Assembly (NCBI RefSeq): GCF_019012925.1
Contig: NZ_JAGIRL010000008.1
Coordinates: 1 to 64,000 of the forward strand
Direction: 5' to 3'
From: Fusobacterium sp.
Lineage (GTDB): Bacteria; Fusobacteriota; Fusobacteriia; Fusobacteriales; Fusobacteriaceae
Length of the DNA stretch: 64,000 bases
Shown in pieces: positions 1-8,996 of this stretch; the first letter of the stretch is position 1, and the number at the start of each line of letters is the position of its first letter. The position numbers and the translations under genes are program-made. The notes under the pieces are model-generated. The model saw only the letters and a list, made by a program, of their open reading frames with translations. It was not told the DNA's origin and did not search any database.

Positions 1-30
1 ATACATTAATTCAAGAAGTACATTATTCAT
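1..30 (-). CDS. DUF979-type membrane protein, N-terminal fragment (partial)
   Basis: Only the first ten codons (MNNVLLELMY) are inside the window. The ATG at 30-28 overlaps the stop region of the DUF969 gene by 8 bases, the arrangement expected of translational coupling. DUF969 and DUF979 genes usually occur as an adjacent pair of membrane proteins, so a DUF979 partner is the natural guess. The identity is inferred from position, because ten residues cannot identify a family. Confidence 0.5.
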   Translation of the reverse strand, partial: MNNVLLELMY

Positions 31-697
31 TAGTATTCACCTGCTTCTTTGCAATTTTTTTATCAAACATATAGTTTCTTATCCCTGCTAAAACTATAGC
101 CATTATAGCCATAGGAAAACTTGCCTTAGCAATATTATAAGCCTCTAGACCATTAACTCCTAATTCTTGGAATGTTCCCATAATCAATAACACTCCTGAA
201 GAAGCAATGAATACATTCTGGCCATAGAAGTTACCATAGTTTTCCATACTATTAGCCAAACTTTTTAATTCTTCATCTAACTCTTTACTAAGTTTACCAT
301 TTTTCTCAGCAGCTCCTTTTGCCATTGGATAAACAAGTGGTCTTATAAACTGAACATGTCCTCCTAATCTCAAAGATAATGCAGCAGCTATAGTTCTGAT
401 AATTACATAAACTGTTAATACCTTTCCACAAGTAGCCCCTTGTAACATAGCTATACATTTAGCAGCTCTCTCTCTTAAACCATTTCTTTCTAGTAATCCT
501 ACTGTTGCTAGAGTTAAAAGTAAGATAGTCATATATCTAGTAGATATAAATGCATTCCCTAAAATACTTAAAATTTCTAAAAAATCAATAGATGACACTA
601 GTCCTGTAGCTATTCCAGCTAGTAAAACAACCATAATAGTATCTAATTTTAAACTAAACCCTATTATAATTAATAGAATACCTATTAATTTAATCAT
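23..697 (-). CDS. DUF969 family membrane protein
   Basis: A 224-residue integral membrane protein with about five or six hydrophobic segments: residues 2-17, 19-38, 52-68, roughly 90-110, 165-180 and 190-208. Its length and the pattern of an N-terminal hydrophobic pair followed by a conserved loop (LRLGGHVQFIRPLVYPM near 110-125, then GNFYGQNVFIASSG) fit the DUF969 family. That family is paired with DUF979 and is suspected of working in transport, possibly with a peptidase, but its substrate is not established. The start follows a good ribosome binding site (AGGAGGG). A promoter lies at 740-768 and the partner gene overlaps its 3' end. Confidence 0.75.
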   Translation of the reverse strand: MIKLIGILLIIIGFSLKLDTIMVVLLAGIATGLVSSIDFLEILSILGNAFISTRYMTILLLTLATVGLLERNGLRERAAKCIAMLQGATCGKVLTVYVIIRTIAAALSLRLGGHVQFIRPLVYPMAKGAAEKNGKLSKELDEELKSLANSMENYGNFYGQNVFIASSGVLLIMGTFQELGVNGLEAYNIAKASFPMAIMAIVLAGIRNYMFDKKIAKKQVNTNE

Positions 698-739
698 ATA
701 AAACCCTCCTAATCATTTATTTGATAAATATCAATTACA

Positions 740-768
740 ATTATATAACAAAACTTCAAAATAGTAAA
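740..768 (-). promoter_or_regulatory. Candidate sigma-70-type promoter for the DUF969 gene
   Basis: Reading the minus strand, TTTACT (768-763) and TATAAT (745-740) are separated by 17 bases. The -10 is perfect and the -35 matches four of six. It lies about 40 bases upstream of the DUF969 start. Confidence 0.5.
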
Positions 769-867
769 TAGTTGAAATTATAGAAAAATTCATATTTTAA
801 TTTTTTCAAAAAGATGCTAGAATGTTATAGTAGGTGATTTTAATTATATTTATAGAGGTTAGTTGGA

Positions 868-1812
868 ATGAATAGTAAAAAATTTAAAAAAATAGCTTTG
901 TTAACTTATGAAAATTTTGAAAGTGAAATTCAAAATATACTACTAAATAGCAATGTAGAATATCTAGTTATGCTTCATTTTACTTCTAATATGACTAAGA
1001 ATACTATCTTATTAGAGAATACTAAAAAATATTTTTTTAATAGTTTAAAGGATATCTATATGAAAAATATTGTGATTATCTCACAAAAAGAGTATTTGGC
1101 AAATGATATCTGTGTAAAAGGAATAATTGTTCCAAAGGATATGCTGAGCTTTGATTATTTTAAATTTACTTTAGTCTATGAAAATACAAATTATAGTAGC
1201 ATAGATGACTTTTTAAAAGAGAATGCCTCTAAATTTAATTACAATTTAGATCTATATAACGAAAATTCCTCTTGGATATATTTTCAAAATAAAACAGGTA
1301 TTCTAATTATAAATAAGGATACGAAAAATGAGATTTTAAAAAATTATCATAAGGTTAAATTTTTTACTCCAGAGATCATATTAGCTGTACTTGGTGAGGG
1401 ATATGATGAAGAGATAATAAAATTATTAAAATTAATTGGTGCAGATGCCCATATAACTATAGGCTTTATCAATAAAATGGCAATTCCCTATACCAAAAGA
1501 ACAGATAGTTACTTCTTTATTGAAGATAGCAACTTTGAGCAACTAGGTAGGGAGTTTATCAATGAGTTTCTAAATTTAAAGAGCTATCCCAATGGTATAG
1601 TGGAGTTAAAAAACTTTTTAAATATTCCAGATAAAAATTTTGAAGCTGATATGAACTATGATGAAGAGAGAGAGATCAATAAAAAAGAGATAAAATATTA
1701 TAGCTTAAAATTAAAAAATGGTGACTCATTAAAGAAAGAGTTACTCTTAAATAATAATGAATTAATTTTTAATACAGGGTTGGCGAAAAAATATCTATTA
1801 AAAAAATTATAG
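868..1812 (+). CDS. Hypothetical protein, 314 residues
   Basis: I do not recognise a family. The protein is Lys/Asn/Ile-rich and has no signal peptide or membrane segment, so it is probably cytosolic. The middle (about residues 165-210) contains a GEGYDEEIIKLLKLIGADA stretch that could be an alpha/beta fold, and the C-terminus is charged. The start is preceded by a weak AGAGG-like site. It is monocistronic: a convergent EF-G-like gene follows, with one shared hairpin terminator (1835-1877) between them. An intact long frame with normal codon use for this genome supports a real gene; no function can be assigned. Confidence 0.7.
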   Translation: MNSKKFKKIALLTYENFESEIQNILLNSNVEYLVMLHFTSNMTKNTILLENTKKYFFNSLKDIYMKNIVIISQKEYLANDICVKGIIVPKDMLSFDYFKFTLVYENTNYSSIDDFLKENASKFNYNLDLYNENSSWIYFQNKTGILIINKDTKNEILKNYHKVKFFTPEIILAVLGEGYDEEIIKLLKLIGADAHITIGFINKMAIPYTKRTDSYFFIEDSNFEQLGREFINEFLNLKSYPNGIVELKNFLNIPDKNFEADMNYDEEREINKKEIKYYSLKLKNGDSLKKELLLNNNELIFNTGLAKKYLLKKL

Positions 1813-1834
1813 ATAAAATAACTCTATTCAATAT

Positions 1835-1877
1835 AAAAAAACTTCAAGAGTTAAATAAATAACCCTTGAAGTTTTTT
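1835..1877. terminator. Bidirectional hairpin terminator between convergent genes
   Basis: A stem of about 17 pairs with A-tract and T-tract arms (left AAAAAACTTCAAG, right CTTGAAGTTTTTT). The one irregular pair is an A-C mismatch in the plus-strand transcript and a G-U wobble in the minus-strand transcript, so the hairpin is slightly better for the EF-G-like gene. Confidence 0.85.
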
Positions 1878-1882
1878 ATCGA

Positions 1883-3943
1883 TTAATCTTTTTTTCTATT
1901 GGCAATAATTTTTTGTGCTAAAACATCAGGTACTTCCTCATATCTAGAGAATTCAAATGAAAACTCTCCTCTTCCCTGTGTCATAGCTCGTAGATCTAAA
2001 GCATAGTTTAATACTTCAACTTGAGGAGCTTCAACATTCAATATGTGTTCCCCATAGCTATTGTGATCCATACCTAATATTCTACCTCTACGTTTATTCA
2101 TATCTCCCATTACATCTCCAAGATAGATCTCTGGAATAGTAATCTTCATTGAGATAATAGGTTCTAATAACACTGGTTTAGCCTCTTCAATTCCCTTTTT
2201 AAAAGCTAAAATCGCAGCTTGTTTAAATGAGATCTCATTGGAATCAACTGGGTGATAAGAACCATCATAAAGAGTAGCCTTAAAGTTAATTACTGGATAA
2301 CCAGCAAGAGTTCCCTTCTCTTTGGCTTCTAACAATCCTTTTTCAACTGCAGGAATAAATGATTTAGGAACAACTCCACCATGGATATCATCTATAAACT
2401 CAAACTCTTTATCACAGTGTTCAAACTTGATAAATACATCTCCATATTGCCCAGCTCCACCAGATTGTTTTTTATGTTTTCCTTGGACAGATGAGCTTCC
2501 TTTTATAGTCTCTCTATATGATACAATAGGATCATTTAGTACAGCATGTACACCAAACTTATTTTTTATTTTACATATGATTATGTATAGATGCTTTTCT
2601 CCCTGTCCACCAATTAGTAGTTGCTTAGTTTCATGGTTTCTATATACTTTAAATGTAGGATCTTCTTCCATCATTTTTTGTAAACAAGTACTTAATTTCT
2701 CATCATCTGCTTTTTCTGCAGGTTCAACACCTGAATAAAAACAAGCTCTTGGGAACTCAATCTGTGGATATTCAATAGGATTATCCTTGTCACATAGAGT
2801 ATCTCCTGTTTGCGTATATTGAAGTTTTGTAGTAGCTCCAATATCTCCAGCTGTAATTTCAAGAGCATCTTCCTGTTTATTTCCTCTCAAGAAAAATATT
2901 TGAGATATCTTCTCTTTCTTATTCTTATTGATATTTAGAACTTCCATATCTTTCTTCAATACACCAGAATTAACTTTAAATAGAGTGATCTTTCCAATAA
3001 ATGGATCCACTAATGTTTTGAAAACAGTAGCAGAGAATGGCTCAGCTTTATCAACCTTTCTAAAGCACTCTTCTCCTGCTGGATTTTTACCTACTCTTAC
3101 TCCATCAAACATCTCATTAGGTAGTGGCATATAGTCATTTATCATTTTGAAAAGGGTATGTATTCCAATTCCCTGTATAGCAGATCCAACTATTACAGGA
3201 ACGACATCTCCATTTACAACTCCTTTATGTAATCCTCTTTTGATCTCTTCTATAGTAAACTCTTCTCCATTGAAATATTTATCCATCAACTCTTCATCAG
3301 TCTCAGCAACAGCTTCCATCAAAAGATTTCTAACTTCAGAAACATCCATAAAATCAGGGATAGGTCTATCTTCACACTCTCTTCCATTAAATATTCTACT
3401 TTTCATTTCTATAATATTGACAAAACCTTTAAACTCCTCTTTCTCTCCTATTGGGACACAGAAAGGAGCTATTTTCTTTCCAAACTTCTCTTTTAATTCA
3501 TAAAGTAACTTTTCATAGTTGATATATCCTTTATCCATCTTATTTAGATAGATAATTCTTGGTTGCTTTTTCTCTTCCAAAATTCTCCAAGCTTTTTCAG
3601 CACCAACCTCAACTCCTGATGTAGCATCTAAAACAATAACAGAACTACCAGATACTCTAACAGCAGATTCAACCTCTCCAACAAAATCGAAATATCCTGG
3701 AGTATCTAAAAAATTATATTTTCCCTCTCCATACTCAATAGGAATAACAGAAGTATTGATAGAAAAGACTCTTCTAATTTCCTCTTTATCATAATCAGAC
3801 ACAGTATTTCCATCTTCAACACTCCCCATCTTATTGATAGTCTTTGAGATGTATAGTAGAGCTTCAGTAAGAGTAGTTTTACCACTACCTCTATGTCCTA
3901 AAAGTGAGATATTTCTTATCTTTGCAATTTCATAATTCTTCAT
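1883..3943 (-). CDS. Elongation factor G-like GTPase (FusA2/EF-G-2 type)
   Basis: A 686-residue translational GTPase with EF-G domain order. Visible motifs are a P-loop GHRGSGKTT at 16-24, DTPGY at 80-84 and NKMD near 135, then the beta-barrel, EF-G III/IV/V-like regions (GGAGQYGDVFIKFE; a C-terminal RGRILGMD). Canonical EF-G has GHIDAGKT and DTPGH. The altered P-loop and the Tyr in place of the catalytic His mark this as the EF-G-like paralogue lineage seen in Thermus EF-G-2, not the housekeeping fusA. Housekeeping fusA normally sits with rpsL/rpsG/tuf, which are absent here. The likely role is ribosome-associated and accessory; the exact job is unknown for this group. It has its own promoter (3995-4023) and a GGAGGG ribosome binding site. 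Confidence 0.9.
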   Translation of the reverse strand: MKNYEIAKIRNISLLGHRGSGKTTLTEALLYISKTINKMGSVEDGNTVSDYDKEEIRRVFSINTSVIPIEYGEGKYNFLDTPGYFDFVGEVESAVRVSGSSVIVLDATSGVEVGAEKAWRILEEKKQPRIIYLNKMDKGYINYEKLLYELKEKFGKKIAPFCVPIGEKEEFKGFVNIIEMKSRIFNGRECEDRPIPDFMDVSEVRNLLMEAVAETDEELMDKYFNGEEFTIEEIKRGLHKGVVNGDVVPVIVGSAIQGIGIHTLFKMINDYMPLPNEMFDGVRVGKNPAGEECFRKVDKAEPFSATVFKTLVDPFIGKITLFKVNSGVLKKDMEVLNINKNKKEKISQIFFLRGNKQEDALEITAGDIGATTKLQYTQTGDTLCDKDNPIEYPQIEFPRACFYSGVEPAEKADDEKLSTCLQKMMEEDPTFKVYRNHETKQLLIGGQGEKHLYIIICKIKNKFGVHAVLNDPIVSYRETIKGSSSVQGKHKKQSGGAGQYGDVFIKFEHCDKEFEFIDDIHGGVVPKSFIPAVEKGLLEAKEKGTLAGYPVINFKATLYDGSYHPVDSNEISFKQAAILAFKKGIEEAKPVLLEPIISMKITIPEIYLGDVMGDMNKRRGRILGMDHNSYGEHILNVEAPQVEVLNYALDLRAMTQGRGEFSFEFSRYEEVPDVLAQKIIANRKKD

Positions 3944-3994
3944 AGTAACGCCCTCCTGATTTTATTGTAGTTGAGTTCTGTATCTCAATACTTG

Positions 3995-4023
3995 TATATA
4001 GCTGATAAAGTGCAATAAGTCAA
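3995..4023 (-). promoter_or_regulatory. Promoter of the EF-G-like gene
   Basis: On the minus strand TTGACT (4023-4018), a 17-base spacer and TATATA (4000-3995). It lies immediately downstream of the methyltransferase stop, so the EF-G-like gene can be transcribed independently of that upstream gene. Confidence 0.65.
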
Positions 4024-4039
4024 GAGGGGAAATTAAAAA

Positions 4040-5254
4040 TTAATTATATTTTATTAAAAAATATGGAGATAACAACTCATCAAGAATTGGTTCAATACCT
4101 AGATACTCTTTAAATGTTCTATATTCATTATATTTTTTCTCTAGGCTCTCCTTTGATACCTTCTCCTTTATGGCTTTTATCAATATATTTTTAGGAGTAT
4201 GCTCCATATCTATAAACTCCATAACTTGAGTTCTAAATCCACAAAGTTCTAAAGCTTGGGCTCTAAAGGCATCAGTAGCTAGAGAGGTAAATTTTTCAAA
4301 TAGTATACCATGTTTACCTATTGTATTCTCCTTTAGGAAGAAATTTGAGTTTTTATTTTTACTCATCTTCTCATTAAATTCATGTTGGCAACAAGGTACA
4401 GCAAGAATTGCCTTTGCTCCCAATTCTAACCCCTTTAATAGAGCGTAATCAGTAGCATTATTACAAGCGTGTAATGAAAATATTAGATCAACATTTTGAA
4501 GTTTGTCAAAATCCTTAATATTTCCTGTTAAAAACTCTAAATTATCACACTCTAATTCATTGGCAATTCTATTACACTTGTCCATTACATCTTTTTTTAG
4601 ATCTAACCCTATGATCTCATAGGTAAAATCCTTAATATTTTTTAGATAGTGATGTAGAGCAAATGTCAAATAAGATTTCCCACAACCAAAATCTACTACT
4701 TTAATATGTGTATCAATTAATTTTTTTGACTGCATCTCTCTTATTGTATCATCAATGAATTCAAGATATTTATTGATCTGTCTAAATTTATCATATGAGT
4801 TTTTAAAAACCTTTCCATCTTCCCCCATTACACCTAGTTTTATAAGGAAAGGAACTGGCTTCCCATCTTCAATTATATATTGCTTCTTTTTATTATGCTC
4901 CAATGATACAAGGTTTTTACTATTTTTACTCTCTTTTATATTGTAGTCACTTTTTCCTTTTAGGATTTGGTAATCTGCACCTTGTGAAACAATTAGAATT
5001 TGTTTAAACTCTTCCAATATTTGAGAGAATTTAGGTAAAAATTCGCAATAACAGATATTTTCGTGATAAGCTTTATTATCTTTAAAACTTTCTAATTGTA
5101 TAAATATCTCATCTTTTATGAGAATAGGTTTTAAATTTATTTTTTTAATTTTATATTTTTTATCCACAGGATTTGAAACTGTAGCTTTTATAAAACTATT
5201 TTTTTCTACTAAATCCTTTAATAGATTTTCAATATATGCTCTATCTTTTTTCAT
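4040..5254 (-). CDS. SAM-dependent methyltransferase (Methyltransf_32/METTL25-like)
   Basis: A 404-residue soluble protein. The N-terminal about 130 residues carry no recognised domain. The C-terminal half has a class I Rossmann methyltransferase core with motif I VDFGCGKSYLTF near residue 188 and an acidic strand end (IIGLDLKKD). It also has the signatures LHACNNATDYAL and VPCCQHE near 260-290, which are characteristic of the Methyltransf_32 group. That family includes bacterial proteins and eukaryotic METTL25-like enzymes whose substrates (protein or RNA) are mostly unproven. The start has an AGGTGG ribosome binding site. The gene stands alone: the P-type ATPase upstream is divergent and the EF-G-like gene downstream has its own promoter. 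Confidence 0.85.
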   Translation of the reverse strand: MKKDRAYIENLLKDLVEKNSFIKATVSNPVDKKYKIKKINLKPILIKDEIFIQLESFKDNKAYHENICYCEFLPKFSQILEEFKQILIVSQGADYQILKGKSDYNIKESKNSKNLVSLEHNKKKQYIIEDGKPVPFLIKLGVMGEDGKVFKNSYDKFRQINKYLEFIDDTIREMQSKKLIDTHIKVVDFGCGKSYLTFALHHYLKNIKDFTYEIIGLDLKKDVMDKCNRIANELECDNLEFLTGNIKDFDKLQNVDLIFSLHACNNATDYALLKGLELGAKAILAVPCCQHEFNEKMSKNKNSNFFLKENTIGKHGILFEKFTSLATDAFRAQALELCGFRTQVMEFIDMEHTPKNILIKAIKEKVSKESLEKKYNEYRTFKEYLGIEPILDELLSPYFLIKYN

Positions 5255-5334
5255 TCTTCTACCACCTCAATTATACTTATATTATATCTTAACATAGGGA
5301 ATAAAAGTTGTCTATGTTTTATAGAAAATTTCTT

Positions 5335-5363
5335 GACAAACTAAGTAATCTATGATAAATTTT
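5335..5363 (+). promoter_or_regulatory. Promoter of the metal-exporting ATPase gene
   Basis: A perfect TTGACA (5335-5340) is followed after 17 bases by TAAATT (5358-5363). The G-rich stretch just downstream (5372-5383) could hold a metal-sensor operator, but I see no clear dyad. Confidence 0.6.
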
Positions 5364-5412
5364 AAATATAGGGTATAGGGGTATAAAGTATAAAGAAGAG
5401 AGGACGATAATA

Positions 5413-7542
5413 ATGACAAAAGTAGAATATGAAGTTAAGAATCTTGATTGTGCTGGTTGTGCAGGTAAGATTCAGCATAAAGCTAGTACAATGGCTGGTG
5501 TTTTAAATGCTAATTTAGATCTTTATAAAAAAAGATTTGTATTGGAGATTGATGATCTCTTTGAAGAGGAGTTATTTCTACATCAGATCAATTACTTTGC
5601 TGATTCAATAGAGCCAGGAACAGAGATATTAAAGATGGCAGAGTATGATGAGGAAGAGGAGCTAAAGAGAAGAAAAGAGGAGGAAAGAAAAGCAGAGCTA
5701 CAGGAGAAAAGAGAGAAGATAGCTCTAATTGCTGGAGGAACTCTTTTTATTGGAGCTATACTTTTAGGTAATCTATCAATACAGTTAAAACTAATACTAT
5801 CTATTATAGCCTATATAATTTTAGGTGGAGATGTAGTTTTAAAATCTTTTAAGAATATAACTAAAGGAAACCTAATGGATGAAAACTTCTTGATGACAAT
5901 AGCCACATTTGGAGCTTTCTATATAGGAGAACATACAGAGGCTGTTGGAGTTATGCTTTTTTACAAGATAGGGGAGTATTTCCAAGATAAAGCTGTTGCA
6001 AATTCAAGAAAATCAATTGAAAAATTATTGGATATAAGACCAGATTATGCAAACCTTAAAAATGAAAAGGGTGAAGTTGTAGTAATCTCACCTAAGAAGT
6101 TAAAAAAAGGTGATATTATAGTTATAAAAGCTGGAGAAAAAATCCCTGTTGATGGAGTTATTATAAAAGGAGAGAGTACATTGAATACTTCAGCTCTTAC
6201 TGGTGAATCACTTCCAGTAGAGGTAGGAGTAAATAGTGAAATCTTAAGTGGTAGTATCAATGGTTCAGGTGTATTAGAAGTAAGAGTAAATAAGATATTT
6301 GCTGATTCAACTATCAGTAAAATTATCTCAATGGTAGAAGATGCAAGTAATAAGAAGGCTGAATCAGAGAAGTTTATTACAAAGTTTGCTAGATATTACA
6401 CTCCAATTGTTGTTATCTCTGCTATTGTAGTAGGAGCTATTCTTCCACTATTTTTAGGAAACTTTAATACTTGGTTTGGAAGAGCGTTGATATTTTTAGT
6501 TATCTCTTGTCCATGTGCCTTAGTATTATCTGTACCACTTACTTTCTTTAGTAGTATTGGTTTATCATCAAAATATGGTATCTTAGTAAAGGGAGGGAAC
6601 TATTTAGAGGCACTAACAGATGTAGAAGCTGTTGTATTTGATAAGACAGGGACTTTAACAAAGGGAAAATTCAAAATAGATAAAATTGAGAGTGAAAATT
6701 ATTCAGAAAAAGAGTTGTTAAAGGTAGCACAAATTGGAGAGTATTATTCAACACACCCAATAGGAAAAACTATTCTAGCACAACTAGATGATGATATTGA
6801 TGAAGCATATATTGAAGGATATAAAGAGATGAGTGGTTTCGGTGTAATTGCTTACTATGATGGTAAAGAGATATTAGTTGGAAATCATAAGTTGATGAGA
6901 GAGTATAATATTAAAGCTGATGAGAGAGAGTATCCAGGTACTGTTATCTATATAGCACAAGATGGAGAGTTTTTAGGATATATCTATATCTCTGATGAGA
7001 TAAAAGAGGATTCTGAAAAGACTATTAAAGAGCTTTCTAGATTAAAAATAGATAGCTATATGTTAACTGGTGATAGTAAAAAGATTGGTGAAATGGTTGG
7101 AGAAAAGATAGGAATGAAGAGAGAAAATATTTTCACACATCTTTTACCACAGGATAAGGTAAGTAAACTTCAAGAGATCATAAAGAGATCTAAGAAGAAA
7201 GTTATATTTGTTGGAGATGGAATAAATGATGCACCTGTTCTTTCAATAGCTGATATAGGGGTAGCTATGGGAGGAGTTGGAAGTGATCTAGCTGTAGAGA
7301 CTGCAGATGTTGTTATAATGAAAGATGAACCTTCTAAAATAGTAGAACTTTTAAAGATTGCCAATATTAATAAAAAGGTAGTTATTCAAAATATAGTTTT
7401 TGCACTTGGAATAAAAATCTTAGTTATGATATTAGGTGTTTTAGGATTTGCTAATATGTGGATGGCTATATTCTCAGATGTAGGTGTTTCTCTTCTAGCT
7501 GTATTAAATGCTTCTTTGGGAGTAAAGAGATATATGAAATAA
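5413..7542 (+). CDS. Heavy-metal P1B-type ATPase, Zn/Cd/Pb exporter type
   Basis: A 709-residue P-type ATPase of the inner membrane. An N-terminal HMA metal-binding domain has CxxC at residues 13-16. It is followed by a charged Glu/Lys linker (about 75-100) and membrane pairs. Further motifs are TGES near 263, the transmembrane CPC metal site at 366-368, DKTGT with the phosphorylated Asp at 410, HP at 448-449 and GDGIND at 601-606. A membrane Asp in SDVG (about 689) is the hallmark of the Zn2+/Cd2+/Pb2+-transporting ZntA/CadA subgroup; copper pumps have Asn/Tyr/Met there. It therefore probably exports divalent soft metals using ATP. The gene is monocistronic between a strong promoter and a perfect hairpin terminator. 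No metal-sensor gene is adjacent. Confidence 0.92.
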   Translation: MTKVEYEVKNLDCAGCAGKIQHKASTMAGVLNANLDLYKKRFVLEIDDLFEEELFLHQINYFADSIEPGTEILKMAEYDEEEELKRRKEEERKAELQEKREKIALIAGGTLFIGAILLGNLSIQLKLILSIIAYIILGGDVVLKSFKNITKGNLMDENFLMTIATFGAFYIGEHTEAVGVMLFYKIGEYFQDKAVANSRKSIEKLLDIRPDYANLKNEKGEVVVISPKKLKKGDIIVIKAGEKIPVDGVIIKGESTLNTSALTGESLPVEVGVNSEILSGSINGSGVLEVRVNKIFADSTISKIISMVEDASNKKAESEKFITKFARYYTPIVVISAIVVGAILPLFLGNFNTWFGRALIFLVISCPCALVLSVPLTFFSSIGLSSKYGILVKGGNYLEALTDVEAVVFDKTGTLTKGKFKIDKIESENYSEKELLKVAQIGEYYSTHPIGKTILAQLDDDIDEAYIEGYKEMSGFGVIAYYDGKEILVGNHKLMREYNIKADEREYPGTVIYIAQDGEFLGYIYISDEIKEDSEKTIKELSRLKIDSYMLTGDSKKIGEMVGEKIGMKRENIFTHLLPQDKVSKLQEIIKRSKKKVIFVGDGINDAPVLSIADIGVAMGGVGSDLAVETADVVIMKDEPSKIVELLKIANINKKVVIQNIVFALGIKILVMILGVLGFANMWMAIFSDVGVSLLAVLNASLGVKRYMK

Positions 7543-7543
7543 A

Positions 7544-7577
7544 AAAAAGCTGATAGAAAATTTTCTATCAGCTTTTT
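7544..7577. terminator. Perfect palindromic bidirectional terminator
   Basis: A 17-bp perfect inverted repeat (arms AAAAAGCTGATAGAAAA and its complement) with A-run and T-run ends. It serves both the convergent ATPase gene and the symporter gene. Confidence 0.9.
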
Positions 7578-7583
7578 AAATAT

Positions 7584-8756
7584 CTATTTTCTTTCTAATT
7601 TAAATCCAGCCAATTTATTAACTATTATTGCAATAGCACCATCACCAGTAACATTACAAGCAGTACCAAAACTATCTTGAGTTAGATATAGAGCTATCAT
7701 AAGAGAAGTCAGCTCTGGACCAAATCCTAACATACTTTCTAACAATCCAAGAGCAGCCATTACAGCTCCACCAGGAACTCCAGGGGCAGCTACCATTGTA
7801 ACACCTAACATTAGAATAAATCCAAACATTCCAGAGAAAGTTATTGGCATACCATTTAACATCATTACTGCCATAGAACAACTTACTAAAGTGATAGTAC
7901 TTCCTGATAAGTGTATAGTAGCACATAGTGGAATAGTGAAATCTGCTATACCATCATTTACTCCATTAGCTTTTGTTTGATTTAAAGTAACAGGAATAGT
8001 TGCTGCAGATGATTGAGTACCAATAGCTGTAAAGTATGCTGGTAACATTCTTCTTATTAGTACAATTGGATTTCCTCCTGCCAAGCTTCCAGCTATTGTA
8101 TATTGTACTAATAGAATTACATAGTGAAGTACGATTATAATACCAAATACTTTTGCAAATACAGACATTATTTTTACAATCTCACCGGCATATGTCATAT
8201 TAGCAAATATACCAGCTATATATAGTGGTAAGAATGGAATTATTATCTTAGTAATTATCCCTTCTACTATTGTTTGTATCTCATTCATAAAGTTTTTAAT
8301 AGTGTTTCCCTCAACTATTGCTATACCAATCCCTAAAATAAATGCCATTAAAAGAGCTGTCATAACTCCCATAATAGGTGGCATATCTACACTTATATAT
8401 CCTTTTAATAGTCCAGCTTCTGGGTTATTTCCAGATATCATATCTCCAGCTTTAGGTAAAATTTTTGTCAATAAAACAGAGTTAGTAAAATATGCTAAGC
8501 TTCCAGCTATAATTGTAGATCCATAAGCAAGAACTGTAGTAATTCCTAATAGTTTTCCAGCTTTTTTCCCTAAATCTCCAATTCCTGGGGCAACAAATCC
8601 TAAGATAATTAATGGAATTACAAATTGTAAAAAGTTACCAAAAATACCATTAAAAGTTACCATAATTCTCAAAAGAGGAACGTTACCAACTTTTCCTAAA
8701 ATAATACCAACTATTAACCCTAATATAAGTCTTGGTAGTAAACCTAATTTTTTCAT
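7584..8756 (-). CDS. Dicarboxylate/amino acid:cation symporter (DAACS family)
   Basis: A 390-residue inner-membrane transporter with the GltPh/SstT-type fold. The HP1 serine motif SSAATIP is near 245-252, HP2 PGVPGG near 322, and the TM8 substrate motif DSFGTACNVTGD near 362-373. These elements form the Na+/substrate sites of the family, so coupling to sodium and transport of glutamate, aspartate, serine/threonine or a C4-dicarboxylate is expected; the exact substrate cannot be told. The start has an AAGGAGTGG site. A very good promoter (8874-8902) lies about 120 bases upstream, and a strong terminator closes the unit. Confidence 0.9.
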   Translation of the reverse strand: MKKLGLLPRLILGLIVGIILGKVGNVPLLRIMVTFNGIFGNFLQFVIPLIILGFVAPGIGDLGKKAGKLLGITTVLAYGSTIIAGSLAYFTNSVLLTKILPKAGDMISGNNPEAGLLKGYISVDMPPIMGVMTALLMAFILGIGIAIVEGNTIKNFMNEIQTIVEGIITKIIIPFLPLYIAGIFANMTYAGEIVKIMSVFAKVFGIIIVLHYVILLVQYTIAGSLAGGNPIVLIRRMLPAYFTAIGTQSSAATIPVTLNQTKANGVNDGIADFTIPLCATIHLSGSTITLVSCSMAVMMLNGMPITFSGMFGFILMLGVTMVAAPGVPGGAVMAALGLLESMLGFGPELTSLMIALYLTQDSFGTACNVTGDGAIAIIVNKLAGFKLERK

Positions 8757-8873
8757 ACCCTTCCACTCCTTCTTATTACGTTATGTGCAAATAATAGTTT
8801 AACTTATTTGAGATCATAATATTCAATTTCTAGAAATTTAGTTTGTAATTATAACATCCGATCGAGTAAGCTA

Positions 8874-8902
8874 ATTATACTATTATTTTTTTATTAAGTC
8901 AA
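8874..8902 (-). promoter_or_regulatory. Promoter of the symporter gene
   Basis: Minus strand: TTGACT (8902-8897), 17-base spacer, TATAAT (8879-8874). This near-consensus promoter gives a leader of about 110 bases. That leader contains a short GATCGGAT/ATCCGATC-like element at 8857-8866 whose role is unknown. Confidence 0.75.
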
Positions 8903-8996
8903 CTACTAGACCTATAATTTTTAAAAAAAATTTACTTTTATATAAATAAATTCATTTTTTTAGAATCTAATCATCAAATTTTTGGTATTTTTTTAC

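Noticed and set aside
2322..3503. Plus-strand frames within the EF-G-like gene
   Set aside because: They lie opposite a well-supported gene and lack ribosome binding sites and family motifs.
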